Shown here in pieces: positions 11,172-22,821 of a stretch of DNA of 64,000 nucleotides. The position numbers and the translations under genes were made by a program. Where the stretch lies: contig CM038049.1 in assembly GCA_021397845.1 (NCBI GenBank), forward strand, positions 99,230,877 through 99,294,876. The letters run 5' to 3'. This DNA comes from Areca catechu. Its lineage: Eukaryota; Streptophyta; Magnoliopsida; Arecales; Arecaceae. Position 1 is the first letter of the stretch. Each line of letters starts with the position of its first letter. Under the pieces are notes generated by a model. That model was not told the DNA's origin. It made no database searches and saw only the letters and a list, made by a program, of their open reading frames with translations.

Positions 11172-11669
11172 CACCATTGTGGCATGCATAACTGATTGTA
11201 TTTGGAAGGACGATTTTGAGTGGACTAAAGCAGTGGATAGGGCCTTCGTAAAGATTAAAGCTAAGATAACACAAGCACCTATCTTGAGGTTACCTGATTT
11301 CTCCAAAGTCTTTGAGGTAGCTTGTGATGCATCGGGAGTAGGCATAGGAAGAGTTCTGAGCCAACAAAATCATCCAGTAGATACTCAACCTATGATAAGG
11401 AATTCTATGCGATAGTACAAGCCCTTAGATATTGGAGACATTATTTACTACCCCAAGAGTTTGTCCTTTACTTTGACCATGAAGCACTCCGATTCCTAAA
11501 CTCCCAGAAAATGTTAAACCCTAGGCATGCCAAGTGGGTAGAGTTTATACAAGCCTATACCTTTGTACTGAAACATTAGGTTGGAACCGAAAACAAGGTA
11601 GCAGATGCCCTTAGTCGACGTGCCTTGCTATTATACTCTGTTAGCACTGAAGTCATTGGATTCGATTAG
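11172..11669 (+). pseudogene. RNase H region of G2
   Basis: Continues pol after the solo LTR. The connection segment (FEWTKAVDRAFVKIKAKI) and the RNase H start (FEVACDASGVGIGRVLSQ, 11305-11365) are seen, then a frameshift near 11390 leads to KEFYAIVQALRYWRHYL, FDHEALRFL and HAKWVEFIQAY, ending with NKVADALSRR (about 11590-11625). The Asp of ACDASG and the Asp of ADALSRR are kept. Stops at 11576-11578 and 11667-11669 interrupt it. Confidence 0.78.
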
Positions 11670-11703
11670 TTGAAAAAAGAATATGAGACATGTCTAGACT
11701 TCG

Positions 11704-12790
11704 ATGAAATTTTCCAATCCCTTACCCAAGGACCATCTTGTACCAATAGTAATACACCCTCTAAGATGGTTACCGTTTAGAAATAATAGACTACACATTT
11801 CTAGGACTTCACTTAGAGAATTCTTAATCTGGGAAATCCATGCAAGAGGCCTTGCTGGTTACTTTGACAGAAACAAGACTATCTCAGTTATAGAGGACCA
11901 GTTGTTTTGGCCTAGTTTAAAATGGGATGTTGCTCACATAGTGTCCAGATGTCGAACTTGTGCTATCGCAAAATAATAGAAGCAAAACATTGGTCTATAT
12001 ACCCCTTAACCCATACCAGATCATCCATGGTAGGATCTTAGCATGGACTTTATATTAGGCCTACCTAAGACCCTAAAAAAACATGACTCCATATGTGTAG
12101 TGGTCGATAGGTTTTAGAAAATGGCCCATTTCATACCGTGCTCTCAAACTTTTGACGCATCCAACATAGCCCGACTTTTCCTTGATCATGTGGTTAGGTT
12201 ACTGGCCTTCCTAAGACTATAGTGTCTGATAGGGATGTCCGTTTCACCAGTTACTTATGGAAGACCCTTTGGCACTTATTAGGAACCAAGCTTAAGTTTT
12301 CTATAGCCTACCACCCTCAGACTGATGGCCAAACTAAGGTAGTGAACAGAAGTTTAGGAAATCTACTCAGATGCCTCGTAGGTGAAATTACCAGGAATTG
12401 GGACCTTCTCTTACCCTGAGCCAAATTTTCTTACAATAGTTTTGTTAATAAGTCCATAGGAAAAAGTCCATTTGAGGTTGTTCATGGTTACAAACCTAAT
12501 AAACCTCTTGATCTGATCCCCTTACCCTTGCATGCATGAGTTTCTAAGTTTGCTCAGTCCTTTGCATAGCATGTTAGGGATTTGCATAAGGAAATTAGTC
12601 AAAAGATAAGCATAAGTAATGAAATCTATAAAAACTTGGCTAATTCTTGAAAAAAAGCTAAAGAGTTTTCTGCAGAGGATTATGTAATGATCAAGCTTAG
12701 GCATGAGCAATTCCCTCTAGGGATCGTAAAGAAACTACATGCTCGCAGAGTTGGACATTTCAGAATAATAAAGAGAGTTGCATCCAATGC
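11704..12790 (+). pseudogene. Integrase of G2
   Basis: DNA strand-transfer enzyme of the gypsy type. The N-terminal zinc module is present, but the second His of the HHCC set reads Tyr (GLAGYF); the CRTC cysteines are intact (about 11948-11960). In the core the first Asp (SMDFILGLPK, about 12040) and second Asp (SDRDVRFTS, about 12225-12250) are visible. The catalytic Glu is replaced by Lys at 12336-12338 (GQTKVVNRSL). The frame breaks at 11974-11976, 12117-12119, near 12220, and at 12418-12420. The KSPFEVVHGYKP linker is at 12465-12500. At least two changes would each abolish activity. Confidence 0.82.
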
Positions 12791-13136
12791 CTATGTGCTC
12801 GAGTTGCCACTCTAGTTGGGCATTAGTTCAACCTTCAATATTTCAGACCTTATGGAGTACTGGGAGCCAGCAGTGATACCTAGCGAGCCTTTTGGACCTA
12901 TCCCTTCCCTTGAGAGTGAATCCACCCCAGAGTGTCCACCTACAAATTGGCCTATAAGTGAGGAAAGGATTGGGCGCATCGTGGATGATCAAGCCATCAG
13001 TACTCAGAACAAAGGCTATCAACGGTATTTGGTCCGATGGCAAGGTCGGCCAAAATTTGAGGACTCTTGGATCATCCTAGAGGATCTGCAATGCCTCAAC
13101 CTAGACATTCTTGAGTAGTATGAGAGCCGAGCTGAA
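12791..13136 (+). pseudogene. Chromodomain end of G2 pol
   Basis: Follows a stop at 12812-12814. The ISSTFNISDL module is followed by acidic/Pro-rich linker and a chromodomain-like fold with YLVRWQGRP (about 13025-13055) and EDSWIILEDLQ. The frame ends at 13116-13118. It is collinear with the ends of G1 and G4, and differs from them mainly by point changes. Expected role: binding of heterochromatic histone marks to guide integration. Confidence 0.8.
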
Positions 13137-13140
13137 CCTT

Positions 13141-13157
13141 ACTCGACAAGGTCGAGT
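13141..13157. other. Hairpin ACTCGAC-N3-GTCGAGT before the 3' LTR (G2)
   Basis: Same perfect 7-bp stem as in G1, with loop AAG, 20 bases before the LTR start. It is followed by CATCCCGGGAGAAT, the likely plus-strand primer region. Confidence 0.75.
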
Positions 13158-13177
13158 TCCTTCCATCCCGGGAGAAT

Positions 13178-14196
13178 TGGTGGGGGCACCAGGATCCAAC
13201 ATAGATTACTAGGCCCTATCTAGTTTGCTGATTAGAGTTTTGAGCCTTTAATAATGTGTCGAGTTTTGTAATAAAGTTAGTCCCACAATCGAGTCCTATA
13301 ACAAGTTGAGCTGTCTCAACCTCATGAGTCCAATTGAGTCTTGTAAGTTTGAGTTAGTCCAGTTTTATATAAGAGGAGGATCACCAGCCAAAGCCTTCAT
13401 CAGGCCCTCTCAAGTCAAAGCACAGTCCAAGCCCATAAAGCCTCCACACTTGAAGATGCCTGGCATCCCACGAATATTACAATTCCAGGTGCCCCAGCCC
13501 AGAAGCCAAGAAGGAGATGATGCCCCAGGCCTTCCCCAAGTCCAAGTTAAGGTGGGCGCCCATGGTTTTCCAGCCCATGCACCAAGCCCCATTTGATGGC
13601 TGCCCAAGCCTATTTGGAGATGCCCACTTGTTGCCCAAAAAGCCCATAAAAAGGTTCCCAAGGTCCAAGCCCACTAGAAGGAGGCGCCCTAGCCCAAGTT
13701 AAGACCAAGTCAAAGGGGAATATTCCTATCCCAACCCAACAAGGAATTCCTCTCCCAAGTCAATTAGGAAGTGTAGTTGTATATAAATTTTGTAATCCTC
13801 TTCCTAATCAAATTATGTAATCCAATCCAAACAAGGAGAGGACCTGGGTGAGCCTATAAATACCCACCCCCTCTCCCTCTTGTAATCAATCTCTTATTCA
13901 TGAAATAAACTCTGGTGAATTTTTGTGTTAGCTTGTGTTCTCTTTGGAATTGTGTGTGTGAGATCTGAGTGCCCTAGCCTTGCAAACCCTATCCACCCGA
14001 AGCCATCTTCTTCAAAGCCATAACACGCCCCAGGTGGAGAGCCCTAGTTGTCCCCCCAGCAAGGAGTCCTTCCACTTCTAGGCCACCAACATCATCATCC
14101 TACTTCCATCTTCTTTCAAACCCTAATCCTTGTTCTGCTTTCTTATTTGCTTTCTAACAGATCTCCTGATGTTCGCAGGATCCCCGAGGTGTTCAC
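13178..14196 (+). repeat. 3' LTR of G2, first part
   Basis: Starts TGGTGGGGGCACC after the polypurine tract and has a TATA box at 13855-13862. It is cut at 14196 by copia A. The 5 bases before A (TTCAC) and after A (TTCAT, 35723-35727) are a TSD with one mismatch, and the LTR continues to 36126. Joined length is about 1.42 kb, in line with the related LTRs. The 13330-13700 stretch is a run of AAGCCCA/GGCGCC-rich sequence with no gene. Confidence 0.82.
13855..13862 (+). promoter_or_regulatory. TATA box in G2 LTR
   Basis: TATAAATA in the sequence GAGCCTATAAATACCC. The same box in the same context is present in both LTRs of G3 on the opposite strand. Confidence 0.6.
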
Positions 14197-16047
14197 TGTT
14201 GGGAATTGAGTCCCAAAGCCAATCGTCTAGGCTATAGACGGTTGTGCTATCTTGTATTTTGTATATGAATTCCTTTTAATAAATAAAAGTTATTTTTGGC
14301 TGTTCATCATATTTACATTTTTCTGAAATGAACTCTTGTATGATTGAGTCCTTAGAACTACATTGTTTGATATAGAGAGGATATATCAAGTAGTTCTTAA
14401 ACTGGTTCACAACCAAATGATACATTGTTATAGGATGATGATGTATCAAGTATAGGTTGTTGTATGTCACACTTGTTGGTTGTCCTCTTAACCAAGGAGT
14501 GTGGAGACACTGGTGTGACATGCAAATGAAATGTGTGACATCAACCTGAACATGACCATCTGCGGAGCTCCCTTCTGCCAAAAGGTTGCTCGCAAAGGGA
14601 TATGGGTATATGTGTCCCTCAGACCTGAGGTCACCCTGGCAGCTTGCAAGCAACTCACTATACTTTGGTGCTGGACTACCTGGATTTCTAATCCAGTGAT
14701 GAAAGGTTTCTAGGTATAGTCAAGTACTTTAGGAGCGGTGGTGGATCAAGATGGAATTGACCTCTCCAAATAGTTTGGAGTGAATGACTCACTATGTCTC
14801 AATTCATCCAAACCTTGGCCAGGAAGTTCTTGTGAGGAATCACAGAACTTGTGAGGTTGAGACATGATCTAGATAAACCAAATTAGGGTTGGTAGTCGAA
14901 CCCTAGGTCATCCTGAGCATTATAAGGTCAAAGGGATGAATTATGCGGCAACCATATACTAAAGGTTCTTGTGAAATGCTCTGCATCTTCATCATATCTG
15001 GACATTGGGTATCATTGATAGATGAGGACTTTGTCTGGTACTGAAAATGTTCCAGTTCTACCGGCTTAGTGTTTGAACCTATGGGTTCACATACCATAAA
15101 GGATTTCTATCTAATCTTTTGGCTAATCGATGATTAAGAATTATTTGTCGTCACCAGGAAGTCAATATGATTGACTTTGTTCCAAGTATCGATACTTGGA
15201 ATTTTGCAGGTGTCGACACTTGGTGAAGTATCGACACTTGGCAATTTTCGTGTGTTGACACTTCCTGTGACGAACAGAAATCTGGGAAGAAATTCATGGG
15301 AGGATTTTAGGCATGTTTTGACCTGGTTTGAATTTCGAGTTCAAACCAGTTTTGGCTCCAAGGTTTTATTGTATGAAGGTCATACTTTTCTCTTTGGGTT
15401 GGATCCATTTGGTCTAACCTTGATCCTCCCCCCATTCTCTCCCCTCATCTCTCCTCCTTCCTCTTTCTCCCTCTCCCTACTGCCTCTACAAATGAACGTC
15501 ATTTTCAGGGGCTGCCAATGGTTGATCCATAGATTTTGATGAAAGCTTTGAGAGAGGAAATAGAGAAGGGCTGTGAGAGGTTTTGGGATTGGGTGTGAGT
15601 AACCTAGAACTCTAACTAGGTCTTGGGAATAAAGATTTTAGGAAGGGGTTCCTGCTATCATCCTAGTCTTCCTGGAAGAAGAAGATCAGCCAAGGATCCC
15701 GAAGAGCTAGCACTCCAAGGGAGTTGATCAGAGTCGAGCCCAGGTGTGGATTTCCTGTAGACTCCAGATGCGTGTGTGGCTCGAGCACCCTCTTCCTTCT
15801 CACAGCACTTCCACTGCTTCTCTCAAAGGTATAAAGGTATGGTACTTTTATATATATTCTCTTGCTTTTGATGTTATATGCATGCTAGGTCATTATGCTA
15901 GTTCCTGTTGCGGGCAGATCGGTAGATCATTTAGATCTATCTACCAAGCCTTCCGCTGTGCATGCTTTAAAATTATTTTAAAATGCATATCCTTCTGCCC
16001 TCTATTTTTGCATATTGTATGCTAGGTGTAGGTGTTTTTCACCCTCA
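14197..16047 (+). repeat. 5' LTR of A
   Basis: TGTTGGGAATTGAG...CACCCTCA, 1851 bp, nearly the same length as the 3' copy (1853 bp). A palindrome cluster with AAGTGTCGACACTT-type units lies at 15180-15265. No gene is seen; open frames inside are chance. Confidence 0.9.
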
Positions 16048-16048
16048 A

Positions 16049-16060
16049 TGGTATCAGAGC
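16049..16060 (+). other. Primer-binding site of A
   Basis: TGGTATCAGAGC, an exact complement of the 3' end of plant initiator tRNA-Met, starts one base after the LTR end. It marks where minus-strand DNA synthesis would begin. Confidence 0.9.
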
Positions 16061-17977
16061 AACAGGTTCTTTTTTATAGTATAATGATGCTAGCATGCTA
16101 ATAACATCTCCTTTCTTTCTAAGTACTTGGATTGAGTGCTTCACCATGGCCGTTCGGTCATAAGAGAGAAGTAGGGCTGCAAGACCCTCTCTTCCCATTT
16201 AGTGGAGTCTCCTATGGCGTGTAGGGGTGCCTCTGTGATTGATTCTTGAAATGAAAAATAAGAAGAAAGAAAATTATGGGTTAAAAATGTTTTAATCTAA
16301 TGTAATGATCATAAAACAACTTTAGATAAGATCTAAAATAATTGTTTTGATTTGTTTTGATTGAATGTTTGGAAAAACATAAGATTTGAAATCACTGTTT
16401 TTTCATTGTCTCAGGCTGTGAGTTGACACTTGGCCTTTGAAGTGTCGACTAATGAAAAAATTTCCTGAGATCTGGTTTCTATTTTTTTTCTGAGATAGGT
16501 TGAAGTATCGACACTTAACCCTGAAGTATCAACACTTAACCCTGAAGTGTCGACACATGACCATTGAAGTGTCAACACTTGAGTGCATCCTAGAAAACAT
16601 GTTGTTCTATTTTTTGTTCCCTATCTCAGGCCTTGAGTCAACACTTGCCCCTGAAGTGTCGACACTTGGGTTGAAAATTCTAAAAAATAGTGAATTCAAA
16701 TTTTATTTTTTTATAAAATTATTTTACATTTATAATTTAAAATTGATTTAATTTATTTAAGGCTATTGAACTTAATTAAGAATTAAGAATGACTAAGAAC
16801 TCTAGAAATATGATTCAAAAGATTTTAAGTCATTTCAATAAGCCTTAAGGGTCATGGGTTAGCTTCTATTACTTCCTTAATTAGGTTAGACCTAAGTTTA
16901 GATGCATTGGACTTATTAGAGAACTAATCTAATCAAATATTGAGTTAGGATTTCTTCTCTAGATCTCTCTAATAGTTAGATTGATTAGTCCATAATCTAA
17001 ATGGATCTAAATTATGGCTCAGTGGAAAGCCCGAGTCTTTAGGCTAGTCTAATAGAGTTTGATGAACCGATTGGTATCGAGGTAAGTTTGGCATTGTGAT
17101 CATGGTTCTTTGGGGCTACCTCTTATCTAGCCAACTCTGTTGGTGTCTAAGGCAAGATGGTTAATGGTGGAACCCAACCCATGATCTCACTTACCTGGCC
17201 AATATGGTCAATCAGTATTGATTAGATAGTTCATTGACTCGTGTTAACCCTTGTCACTCAAGGTTAATCAGTCTTGACTAATTTTAGGTGCCCATGGATC
17301 ATTAGTTATGTGTAACCCTCCTAGATTGCTGATGTGGTCAGTGGGAGGTTGATCCATGTCTTCTCATCTCTTCATCTGTCACATCAAAGTTAAATCCCTC
17401 TAAATTATTAGGTCCTTAAAAGGATAAAGTTATAAGGATAATCAAGTCCTAGCCTTCCATTAAGTGGGATAGTAATGTGTCCAGTAGTTCGATGTTCATC
17501 GACAGATCCAAAGATCGGGTGTTCATCGGGCTATTGAAATTGTTGTTCCTAATATGATGGCTCAGTACGACTCTTTTAATGGTGGTCAGGTGGGCTGGCC
17601 AAAGTCGGGCTTGACCATTCGTTAGTTAGAAGCATTAAATTTTGTCATGTTAATGGTTGGACCGGACCATGACCTTCAATAGGAGGCCCAAAGGCTGATT
17701 GAAGTGCTCATTGGAGCAAAACCCAATTACTAGAGGTTACTTGGAGAAGTAATCGATTAAAGAACTTACCTTTAGACACGCATGGATGGGCCAGCCAAAG
17801 TTGGGCTCATGTGTTGTCTATTGGACTCTAGTACCCGTTAAGGAATTAAAGTAATTACTCGGATTGGAGGTAGAGGGTACCAATCTATGCAAAATAATGG
17901 GAGGGACCTTTAGACTAAAGTCCATGTCTTTAGGTTAATAATTCATATACACTAATTAGCTTAGGTTTTCCTTTCAG
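16061..17977 (+). other. Long 5' leader of A
   Basis: About 1.9 kb without a credible gene. It holds a palindromic motif cluster (16420-16680), an AT-rich stretch (16680-16760) and many short upstream ATGs. A GTAAGT donor-like site at 17092 and a TTTTCCTTTCAG acceptor-like site ending at 17977, directly before the gag ATG, raise the possibility of a leader intron. Confidence 0.6.
16420..16680. repeat. Cluster of GTCGAC-core palindromes in the A leader
   Basis: Eight or so imperfect copies of AAGTGTCGACACTT (for example GAAGTGTCGACACTTGGG near 16656) spaced irregularly. The same motif is clustered in the three A-family LTRs (10315-10395, 15180-15265, 34855-34935). The ideal form is fully palindromic. 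Confidence 0.75.
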
Positions 17978-18352
17978 ATGTCTTCCAACTTGTCACTCCG
18001 ATCTCTTCTCGACAATGAGAAGCTCAATGGACCCAACTTCGATAGCTGGTATCGAAGGCTCAGGATTGTCCTAGAGCACGAACGAATCTTGTATGTGATA
18101 TCGTATCCGGCACTTGAGATCCCTAGTGCCAATGCTTGGGGTTCGGTCAGAGACACTTATCAGAAGTGACTCTCTGACAGGACCACTGTCTGATGCATCA
18201 TGTTGGAAATGATGAACGATGAGTTCAGTCACAAATTTGAGGAAGCCCAACTAGAAGAAATCCTTCAAAGGTTAAAGGAGTCTTTCGGGACACCAAACGA
18301 CGTTGAGAGGTACAGGGTCTCCTGTACCATTTACAATGCGCATATGCGTGAT
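17978..18352 (+). pseudogene. Gag of A, N-terminal part
   Basis: The frame starts at ATG 17978. It has the copia gag N-terminal pattern LDNEKLNGPNFDSWYRRLRI, with the conserved Trp of the N-terminal helix. A stop at 18167-18169 breaks it, after which the same frame continues (EEAQLEEILQRLKESFG) up to the G3 insertion. The TSD GTGAT is at 18348-18352. Expected role: particle formation. Confidence 0.8.
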
Positions 18353-19938
18353 TGATGCGGGACAACTCTAAGTTTGCTACAGATGCAGGAACAATAGTAA
18401 AATATTTTTTTTGTAATTTTTATAATTTAGTTTGTAAGCTAAATTCCGAAATAAAAGTAAGAACTAGTAAGAAGAAGAGCAATGCATAGAATCATCGTAT
18501 CGCAGGCAAACTCATGCAAAATAATAAATTCCAGGACCCAAGAATTGAGAAACTCCCGGATTAGGATAGCTTATCTTCATCAAGTTAGAAATTTAAAGAA
18601 GGAAAGGATGTTACCAATCAGTGATTTGAAGAACGTCCGATGAAGAGATCACACAGCACTCTGATAGGAGACTGGATGATGAAGTTCGGTTCCCTTGATT
18701 AGATGGCTGATTTGAATGGTTTTGGATGCAAGGAAAGCCTCCTCTGGGGAGGTGAAACACCTTGGGGATCCTGCAAAACATCAATGGTCAATCAAAATAG
18801 CAAGTAAGAAAAAGAAAGGGGATTAGGTTTAGAAGGAATCAGGTTAGGGTTTAGAAGGAATCAGGTTAGGGTTTAGAAGCGAGGCGACTTGAAGCTTGAT
18901 GAAGATCTCCTTGCTTGGTGGCCTAGGGAACTCCTTCTTGGATGTGTGAAGGCTTGGATGGCAGTGACTTAGGGTGTGGAAGGATGCTAGGGCAGCAAGG
19001 AAACACAAACACAAACCAAAGAACTAAAAAAACAAAGTAACATAAGCTTGCAAGCTCAAAATAAATTCACCATGGTTTTGATATCATGAATAAAAGTTGA
19101 TTACAAGAGGGAAAGGGGTGGGGTATTTATAGAGTTCCCATGCCCTCACTAACCATGGTTTCACTTGGGTTACAAGTCCTCTTCCAAATAGGAATACAAG
19201 TCCTTTTCTAGCTAGGTTAGAAAAACAAATCTCCATTAGGTTAGGAATTGACCTAGTCTTCTCCTTTTCCCTTCATGCTTTGACTATTCCACTCAAGGAC
19301 ACCTCTTGAACTTGGTCAACACTTCAAGGATGCCTAGGGGGCATGTTGGGCCTCTAGGAGAAGAAAGGGGTCAGCCCAAAGGGGCTTGGGTGTATGGGTT
19401 TGGGCCTTTGGAAGCTGGGGTGGTCTGTTAGCCTGGTAGCAGGAAAATTCCCTGGAATCTTGCTTCTTAAGGGCTTGGGCTTGGCACCTGGGCTTGATTT
19501 CTTTGGACTTGGATGCAGGTAGACCTCTGGAATCATGGGTTCCCTGTTCTGAGAATATGCTTTGGCATCTGGAAGGGAATATGGGTATCTAGAGGGCATC
19601 TGGAAGGAATCAGGATTTTCGGAAGCATCTTGGATCCTGGGTTGTCACACAAAATCCAATGGGCTGATGTAGTGGCCTCTGACTCCTGGATGTGGCCTGG
19701 TGGAACTCCAAAATAGGGTGACCTCCTCTCTTGTATAAAAATTGGGCTCATACTGGACTCATAATTGATGTACAGGACTCAAAATACTGACTAGGTTGAG
19801 GGTTGAGACAAATCAACTAACCTCAACTTATTACAGGACTCAATCTTAATTGATTACAAAATTTTCAAAACTTTGACACATGACTAAGTAAACCATATGG
19901 GATCCACGGATCTGTGTCTGATCCTGGCATCCCCTCCA
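18353..19938 (-). repeat. 3' LTR of G3
   Basis: On the plus strand TGATGCGGGACA...CATCCCCTCCA, 1586 bp; its outer end abuts the TSD. A TATA box lies at 19124-19131 on the minus strand. The imperfect duplication AGAAGGAATCAGGTTAGGGTT at about 18830-18870 accounts for part of its extra length over the other copy. Confidence 0.88.
19124..19131 (-). promoter_or_regulatory. TATA box in G3 3' LTR
   Basis: TATAAATA on the minus strand in the context CTCTATAAATACCCC. The matching box in the other LTR is at 23585-23592, and G2 has the same box at 13855. Confidence 0.55.
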
Positions 19939-19958
19939 ATTCTCCCGGGGTAGGAGGA

Positions 19959-19975
19959 ACTCGACCCTGTCGAGT
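19959..19975. other. Hairpin ACTCGAC-N3-GTCGAGT before the 3' LTR (G3)
   Basis: Same 7-bp stem, loop AGG read on the element's strand, 20 bases from the LTR. It is preceded by CCGGGAGAATTGG on the element's strand, as in the other gypsy copies. Confidence 0.75.
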
Positions 19976-20029
19976 ATGGGTCAATTTGGCTCAAGGAGGG
20001 TCTGGGTTGAGGCGCTGCAGATCTACACC

Positions 20030-20530
20030 AGCATTTCACAAGTCCTCAGATTCTAGCTGACCTTGCCACCGGACCAAATACCGCTGACAATCTCTATCCT
20101 AGGTACTGATTGCTTGATCATCCAGAGCTCTTTCAATCTTTACCTCACCATAAGGCCAAATTATATGTGGTCGCTCTAGGGTGGGTTCTCTTTCAAAGAA
20201 TGGGAGTGGCTCAAGGGGCTCCCTGGGTATCACTACTGGCTCCCTAGGCTTTACAAAGTCTGAAAAGATGAAGGTGAAGCTAATACCTAAATCAAGTGAT
20301 ATCTCAGGCACATAGGCATTGGGTCCACTACTATTCATTATTTCGGATGGGTCAGCTTCACGAGCAGAAAATTCTTTGACAGTCACATATTCCTCTGCAA
20401 AAAATTCTTCATCTTTCTTTTGGAAATTAGTCAAGTTGTTATTTAGTTCATTAATTATGTTTAGCTCTTGACTAATTTCATGATGCATATGCTGTGCAAA
20501 GGCTAGTGTAGGTGTAAACAGATGATTCAA
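20030..20530 (-). pseudogene. Integrase tail and chromodomain remnant of G3
   Basis: Minus-strand frame 20530-20099 has the linker after the integrase core (AFAQHMHHEISQEL, then EEYVTVK), the PNAYVPEISLDLGISF module, a Pro/Glu-rich linker and the start of the chromodomain (ERALDDQAIST). The chromodomain continues, damaged, to about 20030, with the RWQG-type core altered. The region between it and the upstream segment (20531-20670) is degraded. Confidence 0.7.
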
Positions 20531-20670
20531 GGTTGAGAATTTATTGGACTCAACTAATACCTATTAGACTCGACTAAACTTTCCTATCGAAGAAAATTTT
20601 ATTGGACTTTCTAGGGTCTAACCTAACACACTATAGACTTTCTATGTTTGACCCTAGCATGGCATGCACA

Positions 20671-21327
20671 TTAAAATTTACTATGTATGCCTACTAAATG
20701 CCAAAGGGTATGTAAGAAGTAAGATGCAAACCTAACATGCACAATGTATGAATGTAGTATGCTTACTTCTATAAAATGCCAATGAATGGTTAAAGAAACA
20801 TAAGAAAATTCATGAAAAGGTAAAAAATATGAGGTGGATTCAAGGTTGGTTTGAAAAGGTAGAAAGTATGAAAAGGGTTCAGGATTATTTGAAAAGAGTA
20901 GGATATAAGAAGGGGTATCAGGGATTAATCCTAGGCTAATAAGATTGACCCTATGGGGTTGATGTCTATCTACTGGGTCTGCCTTATGGAAGAATGGGTC
21001 ACTAATTTCAAGAAAAAGATCTTCAATTGGGAGCAAGGAAGTGACTTCATCCAGAGGGTACTGGGTGAGATAAGCCAAGTCCTCAATAAACTCTTCTGGA
21101 TCAAGAAATTCAAGACTAGGCTCTATAGTTGGACTTTCTGTTAGTGTCTCCTCAGGTAAAACTCTAGTAACAGTATCGGGGTTCTCTTCCTTTAACAACT
21201 CTTCCACTACTTGGTCAGCTAACTCTATGTCTTCTATGGGGAACTCTTCTTCTTCCTCCTCATACTGTTCCACTAAACTTAGGTGAGCCTCATATATCTT
21301 CTCTTCAAGGTCATTTGGGTGAACCAA
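20671..21327 (-). pseudogene. Acidic segment, conserved unrecognised segment and integrase junction (G3)
   Basis: Open over 218 residues. It begins with an acidic stretch (IYEAHLSLVEQYEEEEEEF), then a segment I do not recognise with LPEETL, PEEFIEDL, PIEDLFLEI, LISLGLIPD and two TSYFLPF-like units, and ends in RFASYF then TLWHLVGI, the integrase core just after the second catalytic Asp. Blocks in the same order occur in G4 (29040-29740) and partly in G1. Conservation over about 150 residues suggests it was once under selection. No enzyme motif is seen. Confidence 0.65.
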
Positions 21328-21364
21328 TAAGGTGGTAAGAGGGGGTAGACTAAGGAAAAACTGA

Positions 21365-21691
21365 CTAATGCTGGGGTGACAAGGGTAGGTTGGCTAAGGT
21401 GCTCCTGACTAACATTAGGTTCATATCTAAGGGTACTAATCCTATTGGGCTAAGGTGCTCCTGACTAAGGGTTATGGGTTCATAGGTTATGGGTTCAGTC
21501 CTATGGATCTTGTCTAGGGTTCCTAACCGATCTCCTACTTGGTTAAAACTATGGATTGCTTGATTACTTGATTGGATCAGTTGGTCAAGCTTATGGTTCA
21601 ATTGGGTATTGGATTGGTTAATCTGGGTGGTTAATTAGGCAACCATCTGTTCATTCATGGTTCTTATGAGAGCTTCAAGACTGGACTCCAT
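21365..21691 (-). pseudogene. Gag N-terminus of G3
   Basis: The start is ATG at 21691 (minus), reading MESSLEALIRTMNEQM, a close match to the starts of G2 and G4 gag. A stop follows 18 codons later, then the frame continues with a Gln/Asn-rich coiled stretch (NHKLDQLIQSSNQAI) and VGDRLGTLDKIHRTE. The gag is short, and no zinc knuckle is seen between it and the acidic segment. Confidence 0.65.
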
Positions 21692-22821
21692 GGTTGAACT
21701 AGGTTGGGGTTTAGACTTTTGGTATTAGGTTCCTAGTCTAGTGGTCATGCAATCAAACAATTGTCAGGATGAGAGGGTGCAGCCAAGCATGCAAAATGGG
21801 TTAGCTTAATCTAGGGTTTCCTAGACCTAGAGCCAAAACTGAGTGGGTCAGCTCAACTTACACTTAACCCAGTAGCTAATCCTTCCACTGGCCAGGTAGG
21901 GGGTGGGGTGGTGGAAGGCTCCCCCTGCTTGTCACAGGGTCCTAATTATAAACCACCAGTCCACTTAGGTCATTTGACTCTGGACCCCCAGCCTTAGACA
22001 CCAGCTTTCAGTAATAGCTAAAAGGTTAAATGCACTAGTTGGCCCACACGGTTCGGACCCGACATGTTGGGTGTCACCTAGTCCACTAGGGAAAATTAAG
22101 TCTAATTAATTTTAATTAAGGCTTGGGTTGAAATGCTGGATGGTTGTTTTGGGCCCAGGACAGGTTATGACCTCCTGTCCTGATGTTATATTGGTTGCCC
22201 TTAAGATTAGATTAAAAGATGATGAACATTCAATGGTCCTGATGCAATCTAAAACAATCAGACAATAAAATAATTTTTTAATTAATTTATGAGATGTCAA
22301 GTTAAGTTTAAGTTTACTAGGGTTAGCAAACAAAATTTGGCTTGGGATTAGGGGGTTTGGAAGTTGATTAGGTTAAGTTGAGTCAAAATGCAGAAATAGC
22401 AGAATTCAGGATATTAGGGTTTCAACCGATGCAGAATTTGACATAGATTTTGATGCAAAGAAAAATCAAAATAAATTCTAGAATAGAGGATGGACAGTGA
22501 TGATTCTACCTACCAAATTTTATGCAGAAAGAAAATCAAATGATGATGCAAATCTTAGGGGTTTTAGACTGCTACAGAGATTTTTAGGATTCCATTAGGG
22601 TTCCTATGATGATGACTTTTAGGACATTAGGTTTTCTATAAAAATAATTAAAAATTATGATAATTACTAGGACATAATAGATGACATTCAGTGCAAACTT
22701 CATAAAAAAATAAAATATTTAGGATGCCAAAATTAAATGAAACCTAGACACCTAATGCAGTGGACAGAATGCTGAATTAGGGTTTGTGAATGCAAAGCAA
22801 ATAGAAAGCTATCCTAAACCC
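21692..22821 (-). other. 5' leader of G3
   Basis: Non-coding. It contains CCACCACCCCACC...TACCTGGCCAGTGGAAGGATT (minus strand, about 21880-21930), shared with the G2 leader at 4795-4830. The rest is AT-rich with no gene. Confidence 0.65.

Larger units (their letters stand above)
4795..14196 (+). mobile_element. G2: degraded full-architecture chromovirus, first part
   Basis: A Ty3/gypsy element with recognisable gag, protease, RT, RNase H, integrase, chromodomain and 3' LTR in the standard order. It begins mid-leader at the G1 junction; its own 5' LTR is not in the window. Two solo LTRs sit inside it (5046-6671 and 9327-11166), each with a perfect 5-bp TSD, and the coding frames resume across both. 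The 3' LTR is split by copia A and continues at 35728-36126. Many stops and lost catalytic residues show it is dead. It is the only gypsy copy here with a pol gene and represents the likely autonomous partner type of G1, G3 and G4. Confidence 0.85.

Noticed and set aside
16049..16060. tRNA-like TGGTATCAGAGC sequences at several places as tRNA genes
   Set aside because: Only the 12-base end is present, next to LTR ends; they are primer-binding sites.
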